Shown: positions 45,093 to 54,401, counted from the stretch's first letter. The stretch: 64,000 bases of DNA from an uncultured Clostridia bacterium (GCA_934476075.1 CAKSNH010000013.1:1-64000); one strand, 5' to 3'. The notes: generated by a model from the sequence alone, not told the origin. A program made the numbers and translations.

Positions 45093-45142
45093 TTTGGTTT
45101 AAATAGTTAAATTGATGTGACTCCAAAAAGTTAGACTTTTTA

Positions 45143-45178
45143 TAGCGTGGTAGTTTTAATGACTGCTACGCTATTTTT
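45143..45178 (+). terminator. terminator of SLH gene
   Basis: TAGCGTGGTAGT/ACTGCTACGCTA stem with T5. Repeat A starts in the T run. Confidence 0.85.
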
Positions 45179-45275
45179 AATTTGTAGGAAATTGCGTAAC
45201 ACGCAATGACGAAAAATCAAAAATGCTACCATAGTCCTCCGCCCGCAGGCGGTGCTTCTATCAGAAGCTTTTTTA
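45177..45275 (+). repeat. dispersed repeat family A, copy 3
   Basis: A full-length copy differing from copy 1 at a few positions (AACACGCAAT instead of AAAACGCAAT; ACCATAG instead of ACCTTAG). Confidence 0.9.
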
Positions 45276-45330
45276 TGCGTAAATTTTTAAAACATGATAG
45301 TAAATGATAGTTTTTTATGCGTTAAAATTA

Positions 45331-45411
45331 AGGTACAATAACTTAACGAAACAGAACGAAATCAGAGAATTTCTATGTTTTGGAAAACATTGCATCATAA
45401 TACCGTGTTGT
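45331..45411 (+). repeat. dispersed repeat family B, copy 2
   Basis: GGTACAATAACTTAACGAAAC, then CAGAGAATTTCTATG, the dyad ATGTTTTGGAAAACAT and CATCATAATACCG. TACAAT takes the place of TATAAT; the -35 is poor. It ends about 35 bases before the ribosome site of the DnaD-like gene. Confidence 0.7.
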
Positions 45412-45445
45412 TATTATATAAAAAATATATCGGAGGCGGAAAAAA

Positions 45446-46276
45446 ATGACATACATTGATATGATTAACGCATTTTGGAATTGGAGAAAGTTTAATGTAA
45501 TTCCTCATTCAACGGCGGATTTGTTTTACTGCATTTTGGACTTTGCAAACTCTACAAGGTGGCAGGATAAAATTACTATCCCAAATTCACGCATAATGGG
45601 TAAAATCGATATTTCTGAAAAAAGCCTGTTTACGTCACGCAGTTTATTAATTGAATTCGGACTTATAAATTACGAGAGCGGTAAAAAAGGTCAGGCGGGT
45701 ACATACCAAATCAATCTGACAACTCTGCAAAGTTTCAGCAATAAGTTCTGCAATGAGGACAGCAATGATGGAAACAATAGCAGAGCAATTCGGGAAACAA
45801 TAACGGAGCAGCAGGGGGGACATAATAAAGATATAGATAAAGAGATAGAAATAGAAAAAGAGAAAGAAAAAGACGAAGATGAAGACAATAATAAATTATC
45901 GTCGGTCATCGTCTGCTATGAAAATAATATTTCGTCAATCACAAATGTTATTCGTGACAGTATTGCCGATTGGCTGAAAAGTGTGGACAGTGATGTGATT
46001 ATATGGGCGATAAATGAGGCAGTGAAACTGAATAAGCGTAACTGGAAATATATCGAGGGGATAATTCGCAATCAATTAAACAGCGGAAATACCACTCTCG
46101 AAAAGATTATCGCAAGCGAAAAACAGCGTGAAAACAATACCAAATCCGACAGCTATACAAGCAACAACACCTATGATTTCGACGGGATAGAAAAGCAGAT
46201 GTGGGCAAATTACAAAAAGGAAAATACAAAGCACGATGCTTATGCGGATTTATTTAAAAAGTTTGAGCTTGGCTGA
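45446..46276 (+). CDS. DnaD-like replication organiser
   Basis: A 276-residue protein. The first 90 residues resemble the winged-helix N domain of phage replisome organisers (S-T-A-D-L-F-Y-C-I-L, I-M-G-K-I-D-I-S-E-K-S-L). A charged, Glu/Lys-rich linker follows, then a DnaD domain (about 150-215; Y-E-N-N-I, W-A-I-N-E-A, N-W-K-Y-I-E-G-I-I-R). Such proteins load helicase at phage or chromosomal origins. It stands alone between repeats and rnf, without phage genes, so it is a remnant or a domesticated copy. CGGAGG precedes ATG. Confidence 0.78.
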   Translation: MTYIDMINAFWNWRKFNVIPHSTADLFYCILDFANSTRWQDKITIPNSRIMGKIDISEKSLFTSRSLLIEFGLINYESGKKGQAGTYQINLTTLQSFSNKFCNEDSNDGNNSRAIRETITEQQGGHNKDIDKEIEIEKEKEKDEDEDNNKLSSVIVCYENNISSITNVIRDSIADWLKSVDSDVIIWAINEAVKLNKRNWKYIEGIIRNQLNSGNTTLEKIIASEKQRENNTKSDSYTSNNTYDFDGIEKQMWANYKKENTKHDAYADLFKKFELG

Positions 46277-46412
46277 TTGATAAGCAATTTTAAATCAATA
46301 AATACCGTTATCGGTTACTGTAATTATGTCCGCCGGCAATATACAACTGTGACTGCTTTTTGTATAAATGCGGATAACGGCGATTTATCACCATTCGGTC
46401 GGACAGTTATTA

Positions 46413-46441
46413 TTGATTTATTATACAAAGTATGGTATTAT
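46413..46441 (+). promoter_or_regulatory. promoter of rnf operon
   Basis: TTGATT, a 17-bp spacer and TATTAT, about 40 bases before rnfC. Confidence 0.6.
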
Positions 46442-46481
46442 TAATACTGTTTAAAAATATTTTATTAAGGAGTTGAAGAAT

Positions 46482-47807
46482 ATGCCTGTAACATTCAAGG
46501 GTGGTATGCATATGCATGACTTCAAGGAACTTACAAACAATGTGGCAATAAAAAAATTGCCGGATTGTCCGCTGCATATATTCCCGTTGCAGCAACATAT
46601 AGGAGCACCGCTGAATCCGCTTGTGGCAGTAGGCGATACTGTTAAAGTGGGACAGAAAATAGCGGACAGCGACGCATTTGTATCATCACCGCTGCACAGC
46701 AGTATTTCAGGTAAGGTAACCGCAATCAAGCCTCATTATCATCCTTCGGGAGCAATGGTTACATCAATTTTTATCGAAAACGATATGGAGTATACCGTTG
46801 ATGAGAGCATAAAGCCGAAGGGCGAGCCGTCACAGTATACGCCGGAACAGATTGTGAAATTTGTCCGAGAGGCGGGTATTGTCGGTCTTGGCGGAGCGGG
46901 TTTTCCCACTCATGTTAAATTGTCACCGCCGAAGGACAGGGAAATTACTCATGTCATAGTAAACGGTGCGGAGTGCGAACCATATCTTACATCAGACCAC
47001 AGACGTATGCTTGAAACACCTGAAAATATTTTTTACGGTTTGGAAACTGTAATGGGTATATTCGGATTGAAAAAAGGATATATAGGTATTGAAACAAATA
47101 AGGCGAATGCAATCGAGGTTATGCGTGAGGAGGCTAAAAAGCATGACGGAGTGGAGATTGTTACGCTTAAAACAAAATATCCGCAGGGTGCTGAAAAACA
47201 GCTTATAAAAGCCGTTGCAAACAAGACAGTGCCGTCAAAGGGCTTGCCGAGCGACGTCGGTGCGGTTGTATTGAATATAGATACCGTTACCGCTATTGCA
47301 AATATCTTTAAAACAGGTATGCCGCTGCTTACAAGAATTGTTACGGTTTCGGGCGACTGCGTGAAAGAGCCGGCTAATTTTGAAGTACCGATTGGTGTGC
47401 CGTTTGAATTTATATTTGAGAGTGCGGGCGGATTTGTGAAAGAGCCTAAAAAGATTATCATGGGCGGCCCTATGATGGGTATGGCTCAGTATACGCTTGA
47501 AACTCCCGCAATAAAGACAACATCGGGTCTTTTGGCTATTTCAGATGTTGCGGATACTTATGATGAGGAATCACCGTGTATCAGATGCGGTAAATGTGTA
47601 TCCAAATGTCCTATGCGTTTAATGCCGCTTTATCTTAACAAATATGCCTTAGACGGCAATTTGGAAATGGCGGAAAAATATAATATTATGGATTGTATAG
47701 AATGTGGTCTTTGCTCATATCTCTGTCCGGGTAAACGTAATCCTTTGCAGAATATAAGAATGGCAAAACAACAGATTATCGAAAAATCAAGAAAGAACAA
47801 ATCATAA
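46482..47807 (+). CDS. rnfC: Rnf complex subunit C
   Basis: A 441-residue peripheral subunit that binds NADH/NAD+ and FMN and passes electrons between ferredoxin and NAD. It has F-K-G-G-M-H, the Gly-rich G-L-G-G-A-G-F-P-T-H, N-G-A-E-C-E-P-Y, and two [4Fe-4S] motifs near the C terminus (C-I-R-C-G-K-C-V-S-K-C-P and C-I-E-C-G-L-C-S-Y-L-C-P). ATG 46482 follows AAGGAG. First gene of the cluster. Confidence 0.94.
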   Translation: MPVTFKGGMHMHDFKELTNNVAIKKLPDCPLHIFPLQQHIGAPLNPLVAVGDTVKVGQKIADSDAFVSSPLHSSISGKVTAIKPHYHPSGAMVTSIFIENDMEYTVDESIKPKGEPSQYTPEQIVKFVREAGIVGLGGAGFPTHVKLSPPKDREITHVIVNGAECEPYLTSDHRRMLETPENIFYGLETVMGIFGLKKGYIGIETNKANAIEVMREEAKKHDGVEIVTLKTKYPQGAEKQLIKAVANKTVPSKGLPSDVGAVVLNIDTVTAIANIFKTGMPLLTRIVTVSGDCVKEPANFEVPIGVPFEFIFESAGGFVKEPKKIIMGGPMMGMAQYTLETPAIKTTSGLLAISDVADTYDEESPCIRCGKCVSKCPMRLMPLYLNKYALDGNLEMAEKYNIMDCIECGLCSYLCPGKRNPLQNIRMAKQQIIEKSRKNKS

Positions 47808-47843
47808 TATTGTTTAATATACAGGAAGGAATGGTATAAATTT

Positions 47844-48809
47844 ATGCAAAAATTTGTTGTGTCATCATCACCGCATATACATCAGAACGAGTCTATAAGT
47901 TCTATTATGCTTGATGTGATTATTGCGCTGCTGCCGGCAACGATAGCCGGAGTGTATTTCTTTGGATTTCGTGCACTGTTTGTGGTTTTAACCGCTATTG
48001 TGTCATGCGTTGCGGCAGAGGGTATCTATCAGAAACTTATGCACAAGCGTGTTGCGATAAAGGATTTGAGTGCGGTTGTAACGGGCTTGCTAATCGGTCT
48101 TAATATGCCTGCCGGTATACCGCTCGGTATGGTGGTTATCGGTTCGGTATTTGCGATAATTATTGTAAAACAGTTGTACGGCGGTTTGGGAAAGAATTTC
48201 TTAAATCCGGCTTTGGCGGCAAGATGTTTCATGCTTGTTGCGTGGGCGGGTGCAATGACCACATTTGTAATTCCGTTTAAGGGCACGGGCGTTGATGCGG
48301 TTGCGTCGGCTACACCGCTTGCTATTTTAAAAGGTACGTCGGAGGGCACTCTGCCTACAATCACAAACGCATTTTTGGGTATTATTCCGGGCAGTATCGG
48401 CGAAACATCGGCATTGATGCTGCTTATCGGATTTGTATATCTTTTGGTAAGACGTGTTATCAGCTGGAAGATACCTGTTACATATATTGCGGTCTTTGCC
48501 GTTTTGACATTCCTGTTCGGCGGCGAAAAGTTTGATATTCACTATACATTGCTGCAAATACTTACAGGCGGTCTGTTCCTTGGTGCATTCTTTATGGCAA
48601 CAGACTACACAACCACTCCGACTTCACCTGTCGGACAGTTTATTTTCGGTATAGGCTGCGGTGTTTTGACTTTTGTAATTCGTAAATTCGGCGGTTATCC
48701 TGAGGGTGTATCGTTCTCGATATTGCTTATGAATTTGGCTACACCGCTTATTGACAGATACATTATTCCAAGGAAGTTCGGGGAGGTGTCCAAACATGGC
48801 GGAAAGTAA
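47844..48809 (+). CDS. rnfD: Rnf complex subunit D
   Basis: A 321-residue membrane subunit with about nine TM helices, related to NqrB. S-A-T-P-L-A near residue 155 contains the Thr expected to carry covalent FMN. Part of the ion-pumping membrane core. It overlaps rnfG by 14 bases. Confidence 0.93.
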   Translation: MQKFVVSSSPHIHQNESISSIMLDVIIALLPATIAGVYFFGFRALFVVLTAIVSCVAAEGIYQKLMHKRVAIKDLSAVVTGLLIGLNMPAGIPLGMVVIGSVFAIIIVKQLYGGLGKNFLNPALAARCFMLVAWAGAMTTFVIPFKGTGVDAVASATPLAILKGTSEGTLPTITNAFLGIIPGSIGETSALMLLIGFVYLLVRRVISWKIPVTYIAVFAVLTFLFGGEKFDIHYTLLQILTGGLFLGAFFMATDYTTTPTSPVGQFIFGIGCGVLTFVIRKFGGYPEGVSFSILLMNLATPLIDRYIIPRKFGEVSKHGGK

Positions 48810-49395
48810 TACAAATAACGCATCTTCAATCATAAAAACAGGTTTGATTTTGTTTGCGATTACTGCGGTTGCGGCATTGGCTTTGGCGGTTGTAAACAAT
48901 GTCACTTATCCTGTTATTGAGAAGAATGATATCGAAAAGACAAATATGTCAATGGAAAACGTTATGAAAACTGCGGTTGAATTTGTCCCGACCGAAAATG
49001 ACGGTCAAAACGACAAGACGGTATCCGAAATATACACCGCAAAAGATGGCGAGGGCAATGTCATCGGCGTTTGCGTATGTGTGTCGCCTAACGGCTACGG
49101 CGGTGCGATAGATATGGTTGTCGGCGTGGATAAGGACAGCAAGGTTACGGGCGTGGATATTATAAATCAGTCCGAAACGGCGGGTCTTGGTGCGAATGCG
49201 GTAAAACCCGAATTTAAAGACCAATACATCGGCAAGAGCAAAATAGGCAAGGTTGTAAAGAACAATGTTACAGACAAAAAGGACGATGAAATAAACGCTA
49301 TTTCAAGTGCGACAATTACGTCAAAGGCGGTTACAAGCGGTGTAAATACTGCGATTGAAACAGCGGAACGTATTATGGCAAAGGAGGTTAAATAA
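48796..49395 (+). CDS. rnfG: Rnf complex subunit G
   Basis: A 199-residue subunit with one N-terminal TM helix and an extracytoplasmic FMN-binding domain. S-S-A-T-I-T-S near residue 175 holds the Thr for covalent FMN. GGGGAGGTG lies before ATG 48796, inside the end of rnfD. Its stop overlaps rnfE as TAATG. Confidence 0.92.
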   Translation: MAESNTNNASSIIKTGLILFAITAVAALALAVVNNVTYPVIEKNDIEKTNMSMENVMKTAVEFVPTENDGQNDKTVSEIYTAKDGEGNVIGVCVCVSPNGYGGAIDMVVGVDKDSKVTGVDIINQSETAGLGANAVKPEFKDQYIGKSKIGKVVKNNVTDKKDDEINAISSATITSKAVTSGVNTAIETAERIMAKEVK

Positions 49396-50015
49396 TGGAT
49401 AAGAAAAATTCAAATTTATCAATACTTTTAAACGGTTTAATTAAAGAAAATCCTACCTTTGTTCAGCTTTTGGGAATGTGTCCCACATTGGCGGTTACAA
49501 CAAGTCTTAAAAACGGTATCGGTATGGGATTGTCGGCGGCGGTTGTACTTACTGCGTCAAATATGCTTGTATCGCTTTTGCGTAAGATTATACCGTCAAA
49601 GGTTCGTATAGCGGCATATATCGTAATTATCGCTACGTTCGTTACAATTATACAAATGTGCCTTAATGCGTTTTTGCCCGACTTGGCGTCACAGCTTGGT
49701 ATATTCATACCGCTTATAGTTGTAAACTGTATTATATTGGCTCGTGCGGAGTCGTTTGCGTCAAAAAACGGTGTAGGCAAATCCGCACTTGACGGCTTGG
49801 GTATGGGACTTGGATTTACGGTCGCTTTGTCTATCATATCGGCAGTGAGAGAATTTTTCGGCTACGGCACAATTTTCGATATTCCCGTTTATGCCGATAA
49901 ACTTCCGCCGATTTCCATTATCTCACTTCCGCCGGGCGGATTTATCGTATTGGGATTATTGATTGCATTGATTAATTATATTATAGCAAAGAAAAAGGGG
50001 GATAAAGCAGTATGA
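49395..50015 (+). CDS. rnfE: Rnf complex subunit E
   Basis: A 206-residue membrane protein of six TM helices, related to NqrD. The start N-P-T-F-V-Q-L-L-G-M-C-P includes the Cys that, with one in RnfA, holds an intramembrane iron site. The stop overlaps rnfA. Confidence 0.93.
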   Translation: MDKKNSNLSILLNGLIKENPTFVQLLGMCPTLAVTTSLKNGIGMGLSAAVVLTASNMLVSLLRKIIPSKVRIAAYIVIIATFVTIIQMCLNAFLPDLASQLGIFIPLIVVNCIILARAESFASKNGVGKSALDGLGMGLGFTVALSIISAVREFFGYGTIFDIPVYADKLPPISIISLPPGGFIVLGLLIALINYIIAKKKGDKAV

Positions 50016-50590
50016 AAGAAGCAATTACGATTATAATTGCGGCATTGTTTACTCAAAACTTTGTTATGGTTAAGTTTATGGGAATATGTCCGTTTTTAGG
50101 TGTATCAAAGAAGATTGAAACGGCGGCAGGTATGGGAATGGCGGTAACATTCGTTATGGCTATTGCGTCTATGTTCACATATGCGGCAAATAAATTTCTG
50201 CTTGTTCCGTTCGGACTTGAATATTTGCAGACAATAGCGTTCATTTTGATTATTGCGGGTTTGGTGCAGTTTGTGGAAATGTTTGTGCAAAAGTCGATGC
50301 CGTCGCTGTATAATGCACTTGGTATATACTTGCCGCTTATCACAACAAACTGTGCGGTATTGGGTGTTACATTGCTTAACGTGCAAAACGAATACAACTT
50401 CATATATTCTGTTTTGTATGCGGTGTTTGCGGCACTTGGATTTACGCTTGCAATTATACTTTTTGCGGGTATTCGTGAATCGCTTAGTGAAAAGGAAATT
50501 CCAAAGCCGTTTAAAGGTTTCCCTATTGCGTTGATTACAGCCGGTTTGATGGCAATAGCATTTATGGGATTTTCGGGATTTACAATATGA
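50012..50590 (+). CDS. rnfA: Rnf complex subunit A
   Basis: A 192-residue membrane protein of six TM helices, homologous to RnfE and NqrE in inverted topology. The paired Cys motifs M-G-I-C-P-F and T-T-N-C-A-V are present. It overlaps rnfE by 4 bases (ATGA). Confidence 0.93.
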   Translation: MKEAITIIIAALFTQNFVMVKFMGICPFLGVSKKIETAAGMGMAVTFVMAIASMFTYAANKFLLVPFGLEYLQTIAFILIIAGLVQFVEMFVQKSMPSLYNALGIYLPLITTNCAVLGVTLLNVQNEYNFIYSVLYAVFAALGFTLAIILFAGIRESLSEKEIPKPFKGFPIALITAGLMAIAFMGFSGFTI

Positions 50591-50605
50591 TATAGGAGGG
50601 ATAAC

Positions 50606-51394
50606 ATGAATTCTATTTTAATAGCAGTTTTGGTCATAGGGGGAATAGGACTTTTGTTCGGTTGTCTGCTTGCCTATGCATCAATCATATTTGCAGTGAA
50701 GAAAGACCCTCGTATTGATGAGATTATAGAAGTATTGCCGGGTGCTAACTGCGGTGCGTGCGGATATGCCGGTTGCAGTGCGTTTGCGACTGCGGTGACG
50801 GAGGGCAATGCTCCCGTAAACGGCTGTGCGGTCGGTAAGGACGCAGTTGCGGCTAAGGTTGCCGATGTTATGGGTGTGAAAGCCGATAAGGTGGAAAAGA
50901 AAGTGGCAAAGGTTCGCTGTAACGGTACTTGCAGCAGTGCGGCGGATAAATACGAATATTTCGGCGTGGATAACTGTATTGCGGCAAATAAACTTGCGGG
51001 AGGCCCGAAAGCCTGTCCGTCGGGCTGTTTGGGTTTGGGTACTTGTGCAAGCGTTTGTCAGTTCGGTGCTATCAGTATTGTTGACGGCGTTGCGGTGATA
51101 GACAGTGAAAAGTGTACCGCCTGCGGTCAGTGTGCGAATATCTGCCCTAAGCATTTGATTGATATTGTACCCGACAAGAATGAATATTGGGTATTGTGCC
51201 ACAACAATGACAAGGGTGCAATGGTTAATAAATATTGCAAGGTCGGCTGTATCGGCTGTAAGATTTGCGAGAAAAATTGTCCGACCGGTGCGATTACGGT
51301 GGAAGATAATCTTGCAAGAATAGATTATGAAAAATGTGTGAACTGCGGTGCGTGTGCTGAGAAGTGCCCGAAGAAAGTAATTCATATTAAATAA
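50606..51394 (+). CDS. rnfB: Rnf complex subunit B
   Basis: A 262-residue ferredoxin-like subunit that accepts electrons from reduced ferredoxin. An N-terminal TM helix is followed by the C-G-A-C-G-Y-A-G-C cluster motif and then [4Fe-4S] motifs including C-T-A-C-G-Q-C-A-N-I-C-P, C-I-G-C-K-I-C-E-K-N-C-P and C-V-N-C-G-A-C-A-E-K-C-P. The gene order C-D-G-E-A-B is the clostridial one. Confidence 0.94.
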   Translation: MNSILIAVLVIGGIGLLFGCLLAYASIIFAVKKDPRIDEIIEVLPGANCGACGYAGCSAFATAVTEGNAPVNGCAVGKDAVAAKVADVMGVKADKVEKKVAKVRCNGTCSSAADKYEYFGVDNCIAANKLAGGPKACPSGCLGLGTCASVCQFGAISIVDGVAVIDSEKCTACGQCANICPKHLIDIVPDKNEYWVLCHNNDKGAMVNKYCKVGCIGCKICEKNCPTGAITVEDNLARIDYEKCVNCGACAEKCPKKVIHIK

Positions 51395-51403
51395 TATGTT
51401 TTG

Positions 51404-51438
51404 AAAGAATGGCTTGTGTATACGGGTCATTCTTTTTG
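51404..51438 (+). terminator. terminator of rnf operon
   Basis: AAAGAATG/CATTCTTT stem with a 16-base loop and a short T run. Confidence 0.75.
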
Positions 51439-51542
51439 TATTTGCGGTACAAAAATTATAGGATATGATTAATTTTATTGACAAAAGAGATAATTATATG
51501 TAAAATAAAGATAATAAATATTTTGGCAATGAGAGGAATTTT

Positions 51543-51716
51543 ATGTATAACAGTATTGTTTTTTTTGTGATGTGCATAGTTTTGGTTGCTTTGTTAATTT
51601 TCTTAATCAATAAAAAATATGTTCCGTCAATAGTGCTTGCCTGTATTGCAATATTGTTATATGTTGCGATTAATTGGAATGAGCTGTTTAAATTATATGT
51701 TTATATAATAAATTAG
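51543..51716 (+). CDS. small two-TM membrane protein
   Basis: A 57-residue, very hydrophobic protein with two predicted TM helices (about 4-22 and 28-46) separated by K-K. GAGAGGA precedes ATG. It ends 15 bases before the next gene, so the two are probably co-transcribed. No family recognised. Confidence 0.6.
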   Translation: MYNSIVFFVMCIVLVALLIFLINKKYVPSIVLACIAILLYVAINWNELFKLYVYIIN

Positions 51717-51731
51717 TATTAAGGAGAAATT

Positions 51732-52268
51732 ATGAAAATAAAAATTGTGACAGGCTGCATTGTAATTTTTGCGGTAATATTTTGTATAAAAATACTGCCG
51801 CTGTTTATGCCTATAAAATATGCGGTAAAAGAATTACCGCAAAACAGTGAATATTTTATTGTAGAGGGAATAAAAACAACAGGATATGAATGGCTGATTG
51901 TGGGTAATCAAAACGGGTGTGACAAGAGTTTATACAGAGAGATTAATATTTTAGGTAAAGCACCGTTTTATAAATTTTACAATGATGACAGTTCACGAGA
52001 TAATAGATATATATGCTATGGTGAAATTATTCACGATATACCTCGTCCCCGTCCGAATATGGGAGATGACAGGCTTATTGAAGAAGATGTACTGAGTGTG
52101 GATAGGTGGGATATTATGTATCCTGTGCAAAGAGATATGCTTTTTTTATCCGGAAATTATATTTGTCTTTATGATATATATTATGGCGAGCATTATACGG
52201 TCAAGGAAATGCTTAAAGGACTGTATATTTGGAACTATAAGTCCTTTATACCGGAAAATTTAAAATAA
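51732..52268 (+). CDS. membrane-anchored protein of unknown function
   Basis: A 178-residue protein with one N-terminal TM or signal segment (about 4-25) and an extracytoplasmic domain rich in Tyr, Ile and Asp. No known motif was recognised; P-R-P-R-P-N is a Pro-rich loop. AAGGAG precedes ATG. Confidence 0.6.
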   Translation: MKIKIVTGCIVIFAVIFCIKILPLFMPIKYAVKELPQNSEYFIVEGIKTTGYEWLIVGNQNGCDKSLYREINILGKAPFYKFYNDDSSRDNRYICYGEIIHDIPRPRPNMGDDRLIEEDVLSVDRWDIMYPVQRDMLFLSGNYICLYDIYYGEHYTVKEMLKGLYIWNYKSFIPENLK

Positions 52269-52306
52269 AAACAACAGCAAAGCCAAGGGCTTTACTGTTG
52301 TTTTTT
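52268..52306. terminator. hairpin after the membrane protein gene
   Basis: AACAACAG-CAAAGCC/GGCTTT-CTGTTGTT stem followed by T6. Confidence 0.85.
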
Positions 52307-52330
52307 CATATATGCTTATGTAGCCGTAAA

Positions 52331-52366
52331 TTAAATAACAGCTACACCAGCCATATTATATTTCAT
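52331..52366 (-). CDS. 11-codon open frame with strong ribosome site
   Basis: GGGAGG lies 6 bases before ATG and the frame reads M-K-Y-N-M-A-G-V-A-V-I then stop. It sits about 35 bases after the ndoA stop on the same strand. It may be a leader or a tiny peptide; it may also be chance. Confidence 0.3.
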   Translation of the reverse strand: MKYNMAGVAVI

Positions 52367-52401
52367 TTTAAACCTCCCAAAACAATTCTTGTTTTGCCAA
52401 A

Positions 52402-52752
52402 TCAGAAATCTACCAAACCAAAACTTATGTTTAAGGCATCGTTCACCTGAGCCATAAGCCGGCTGTCCAAATGCCCGATTTTTTCTCTCAGACGCTTTTT
52501 GTCGATAGTACGCACTTGTTCCAGAAGAATTACCGAATCCTTGTTAAGACCGTATTCCTCGGCGGACAATTCTATGTGCGTAGGCATTTTCGCCTTATTG
52601 ATTTGTGAGGTAATTGCCGCTGCAATCACTGTGGGGCTGTACTTGTTCCCAATGTCGTTTTGAATAATCAAAACAGGACGGACTCCGCCTTGCTCCGAGC
52701 CGACAACGGGACTTAAATCGGCGTAATAAATATCTCCTCGTTTTACTATCAC
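52402..52752 (-). CDS. ndoA: MazF-family mRNA interferase (NdoA-type toxin)
   Basis: A 116-residue endoribonuclease toxin. The start R-G-D-I-Y-Y-A-D-L-S-P-V-V-G-S-E-Q-G-G and R-P-V-L-I-I-Q-N contain the conserved Arg and catalytic Thr region of the PemK/MazF fold. NdoA cleaves mRNA at short U-rich sites. It begins 2 bases after the antitoxin gene and is last of the rdgB-acpS-nnr-alr series. Confidence 0.92.
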   Translation of the reverse strand: MIVKRGDIYYADLSPVVGSEQGGVRPVLIIQNDIGNKYSPTVIAAAITSQINKAKMPTHIELSAEEYGLNKDSVILLEQVRTIDKKRLREKIGHLDSRLMAQVNDALNISFGLVDF

Positions 52753-52754
52753 TG

Positions 52755-53030
52755 CTATTCACACTCCGCTAGTTTTTCCTCATAATGTTTCAAATTTTCT
52801 TCATCTGAACACAAGCACTCCTGTGCTATACTGAGATTAATTTTAGCCATTTCCTGATAACCACGAGCCAATTCCGCTTTTAATTCACGTTTGTGCTTTT
52901 CGCCAAGATAACTTTTCATCACATCACGAACTATATCACTGCGGTTTTTATTCTCTTTTTCTGCCAATTTATCTATTTCATCAACCAAATAATCGGGCAG
53001 GGTTATCAACACCTCTTTAAATTGTGACAA
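52755..53030 (-). CDS. ndoAI: NdoAI-type ribbon-helix-helix antitoxin
   Basis: A 91-residue antitoxin. The first 45 residues are a ribbon-helix-helix (V-L-I-T-L-P-D-Y-L-V-D-E-I, N-R-S-D-I-V-R-D-V-M). The rest is an acidic helix that would block MazF. The neighbouring alr matches Bacillus. Confidence 0.87.
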   Translation of the reverse strand: MSQFKEVLITLPDYLVDEIDKLAEKENKNRSDIVRDVMKSYLGEKHKRELKAELARGYQEMAKINLSIAQECLCSDEENLKHYEEKLAECE

Positions 53031-53093
53031 AGCAACCGAACCCCCTGTTTATTTAATATATCGCATTTTAGCAAGTGCTAAAAATACAGGCTC

Positions 53094-54266
53094 TTAATTG
53101 TAACAGTTTAAATAATTCAGTACCTTCACCGCCTTTCCGTCCGAAATATAAATTCTCGGAACTCGCTTTCCAATCATACAGATAATCTCATAATTGATTG
53201 TTCCAATCCAATTTGCAACGTCATCTGCCGTAATTGTATCAGCACCAAATATTGTTACTTCGTCACCGATATTTATATTCTTAACATTTGTGACGTCAAT
53301 CATACATTGGTCCATACAAATTCTTCCGATAACTTTTGCATTTTCTCCGTTTACATACATTTCTGCCTTACCGCTTAACAAACGTGAATATCCATCAGCA
53401 TAACCAACAGGAACAGTAGCTATTTTAGTTGTCTTATCGGTTATGTACGTTTTGCCGTAACTTACACCACGCTCGGCAGGCGTATTCTTGACGTGAGTGA
53501 CATCGGCTTTTACGCTCATTGCTGGTATCAGGTCAAGTTTTGATTTATCCACATCGTCCGACGGATACAAGCCGTAAAGGATAATCCCCGGACGCACCAT
53601 ATCCAAGTGCATTTCGGGATACATCATAATTCCGGCACTGTTGCATATATGTTTTATAGGTATATTGATATTTCTCTTTTCAAGCTCCGAGCACACCTTC
53701 ATAAACAAATCAAATTGCTTGTGGGTATAGCTTGTGTCCTTTTCATCGGAACAGGCAAAATGTGAGAAAATACCGTCTATCTGAATTGACGGCAGATTAT
53801 ATATCTTTTCTATTTCATTTATAGTATCTTCATTTTCAGCCAGAAAACCTATTCTGCTCATACCTGTGTCGATTTTAATATGAATTTTTGCCGTTTTGCC
53901 CATTTTAACAGCCTCATCGGATATGATTTTTGCAAATTCATAGCTGAATACGGACGGCATAATATCGTTTTCTATCATTTCCCCGACAGCCTCATAGCTG
54001 ACGCCGCCAAGCACCAAAATAGGTACGTCTATATTGTTCTTTCTAAGCTGCAACGCTTCCTCGACAAGTGCGACCGCCAAATAGTCCGCACCGTTTTCAA
54101 GCAGGGTTTTGGTCACCTCCAAAAAGCCGTGACCGTATGCGTCAGCTTTTACAACCGCCATGATTTTAGCGGATTTATTCGTAATATCTCTTATTGCTCT
54201 CATGTTATGTGCGATAGCGTCTAAATTAATTTCTGCCCATACACGTTTATTCATTTTTTGTTCCAT
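53094..54266 (-). CDS. alr: alanine racemase
   Basis: A 390-residue fold-type III PLP enzyme that interconverts L- and D-alanine for peptidoglycan. V-V-K-A-D-A-Y-G-H-G holds the PLP-binding Lys; the later G-I-L-Y-G and G-R-I-C-M-D-Q segments are typical and include the Tyr-loop region. ATG 54266 follows GGAAAGG. Confidence 0.94.
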   Translation of the reverse strand: MEQKMNKRVWAEINLDAIAHNMRAIRDITNKSAKIMAVVKADAYGHGFLEVTKTLLENGADYLAVALVEEALQLRKNNIDVPILVLGGVSYEAVGEMIENDIMPSVFSYEFAKIISDEAVKMGKTAKIHIKIDTGMSRIGFLAENEDTINEIEKIYNLPSIQIDGIFSHFACSDEKDTSYTHKQFDLFMKVCSELEKRNINIPIKHICNSAGIMMYPEMHLDMVRPGIILYGLYPSDDVDKSKLDLIPAMSVKADVTHVKNTPAERGVSYGKTYITDKTTKIATVPVGYADGYSRLLSGKAEMYVNGENAKVIGRICMDQCMIDVTNVKNINIGDEVTIFGADTITADDVANWIGTINYEIICMIGKRVPRIYISDGKAVKVLNYLNCYN

Positions 54267-54401
54267 AGCCTTTCCGCCCACAAATTTATTGTCAGCCGAT
54301 ACATTGTGGGAATGTATCGGGTATGCTCATATCTGTTTCGGAACATACATAGTATATCATATATTTATGCTTACTTCCACAGGTAATATACGCACAATCG
54401 A

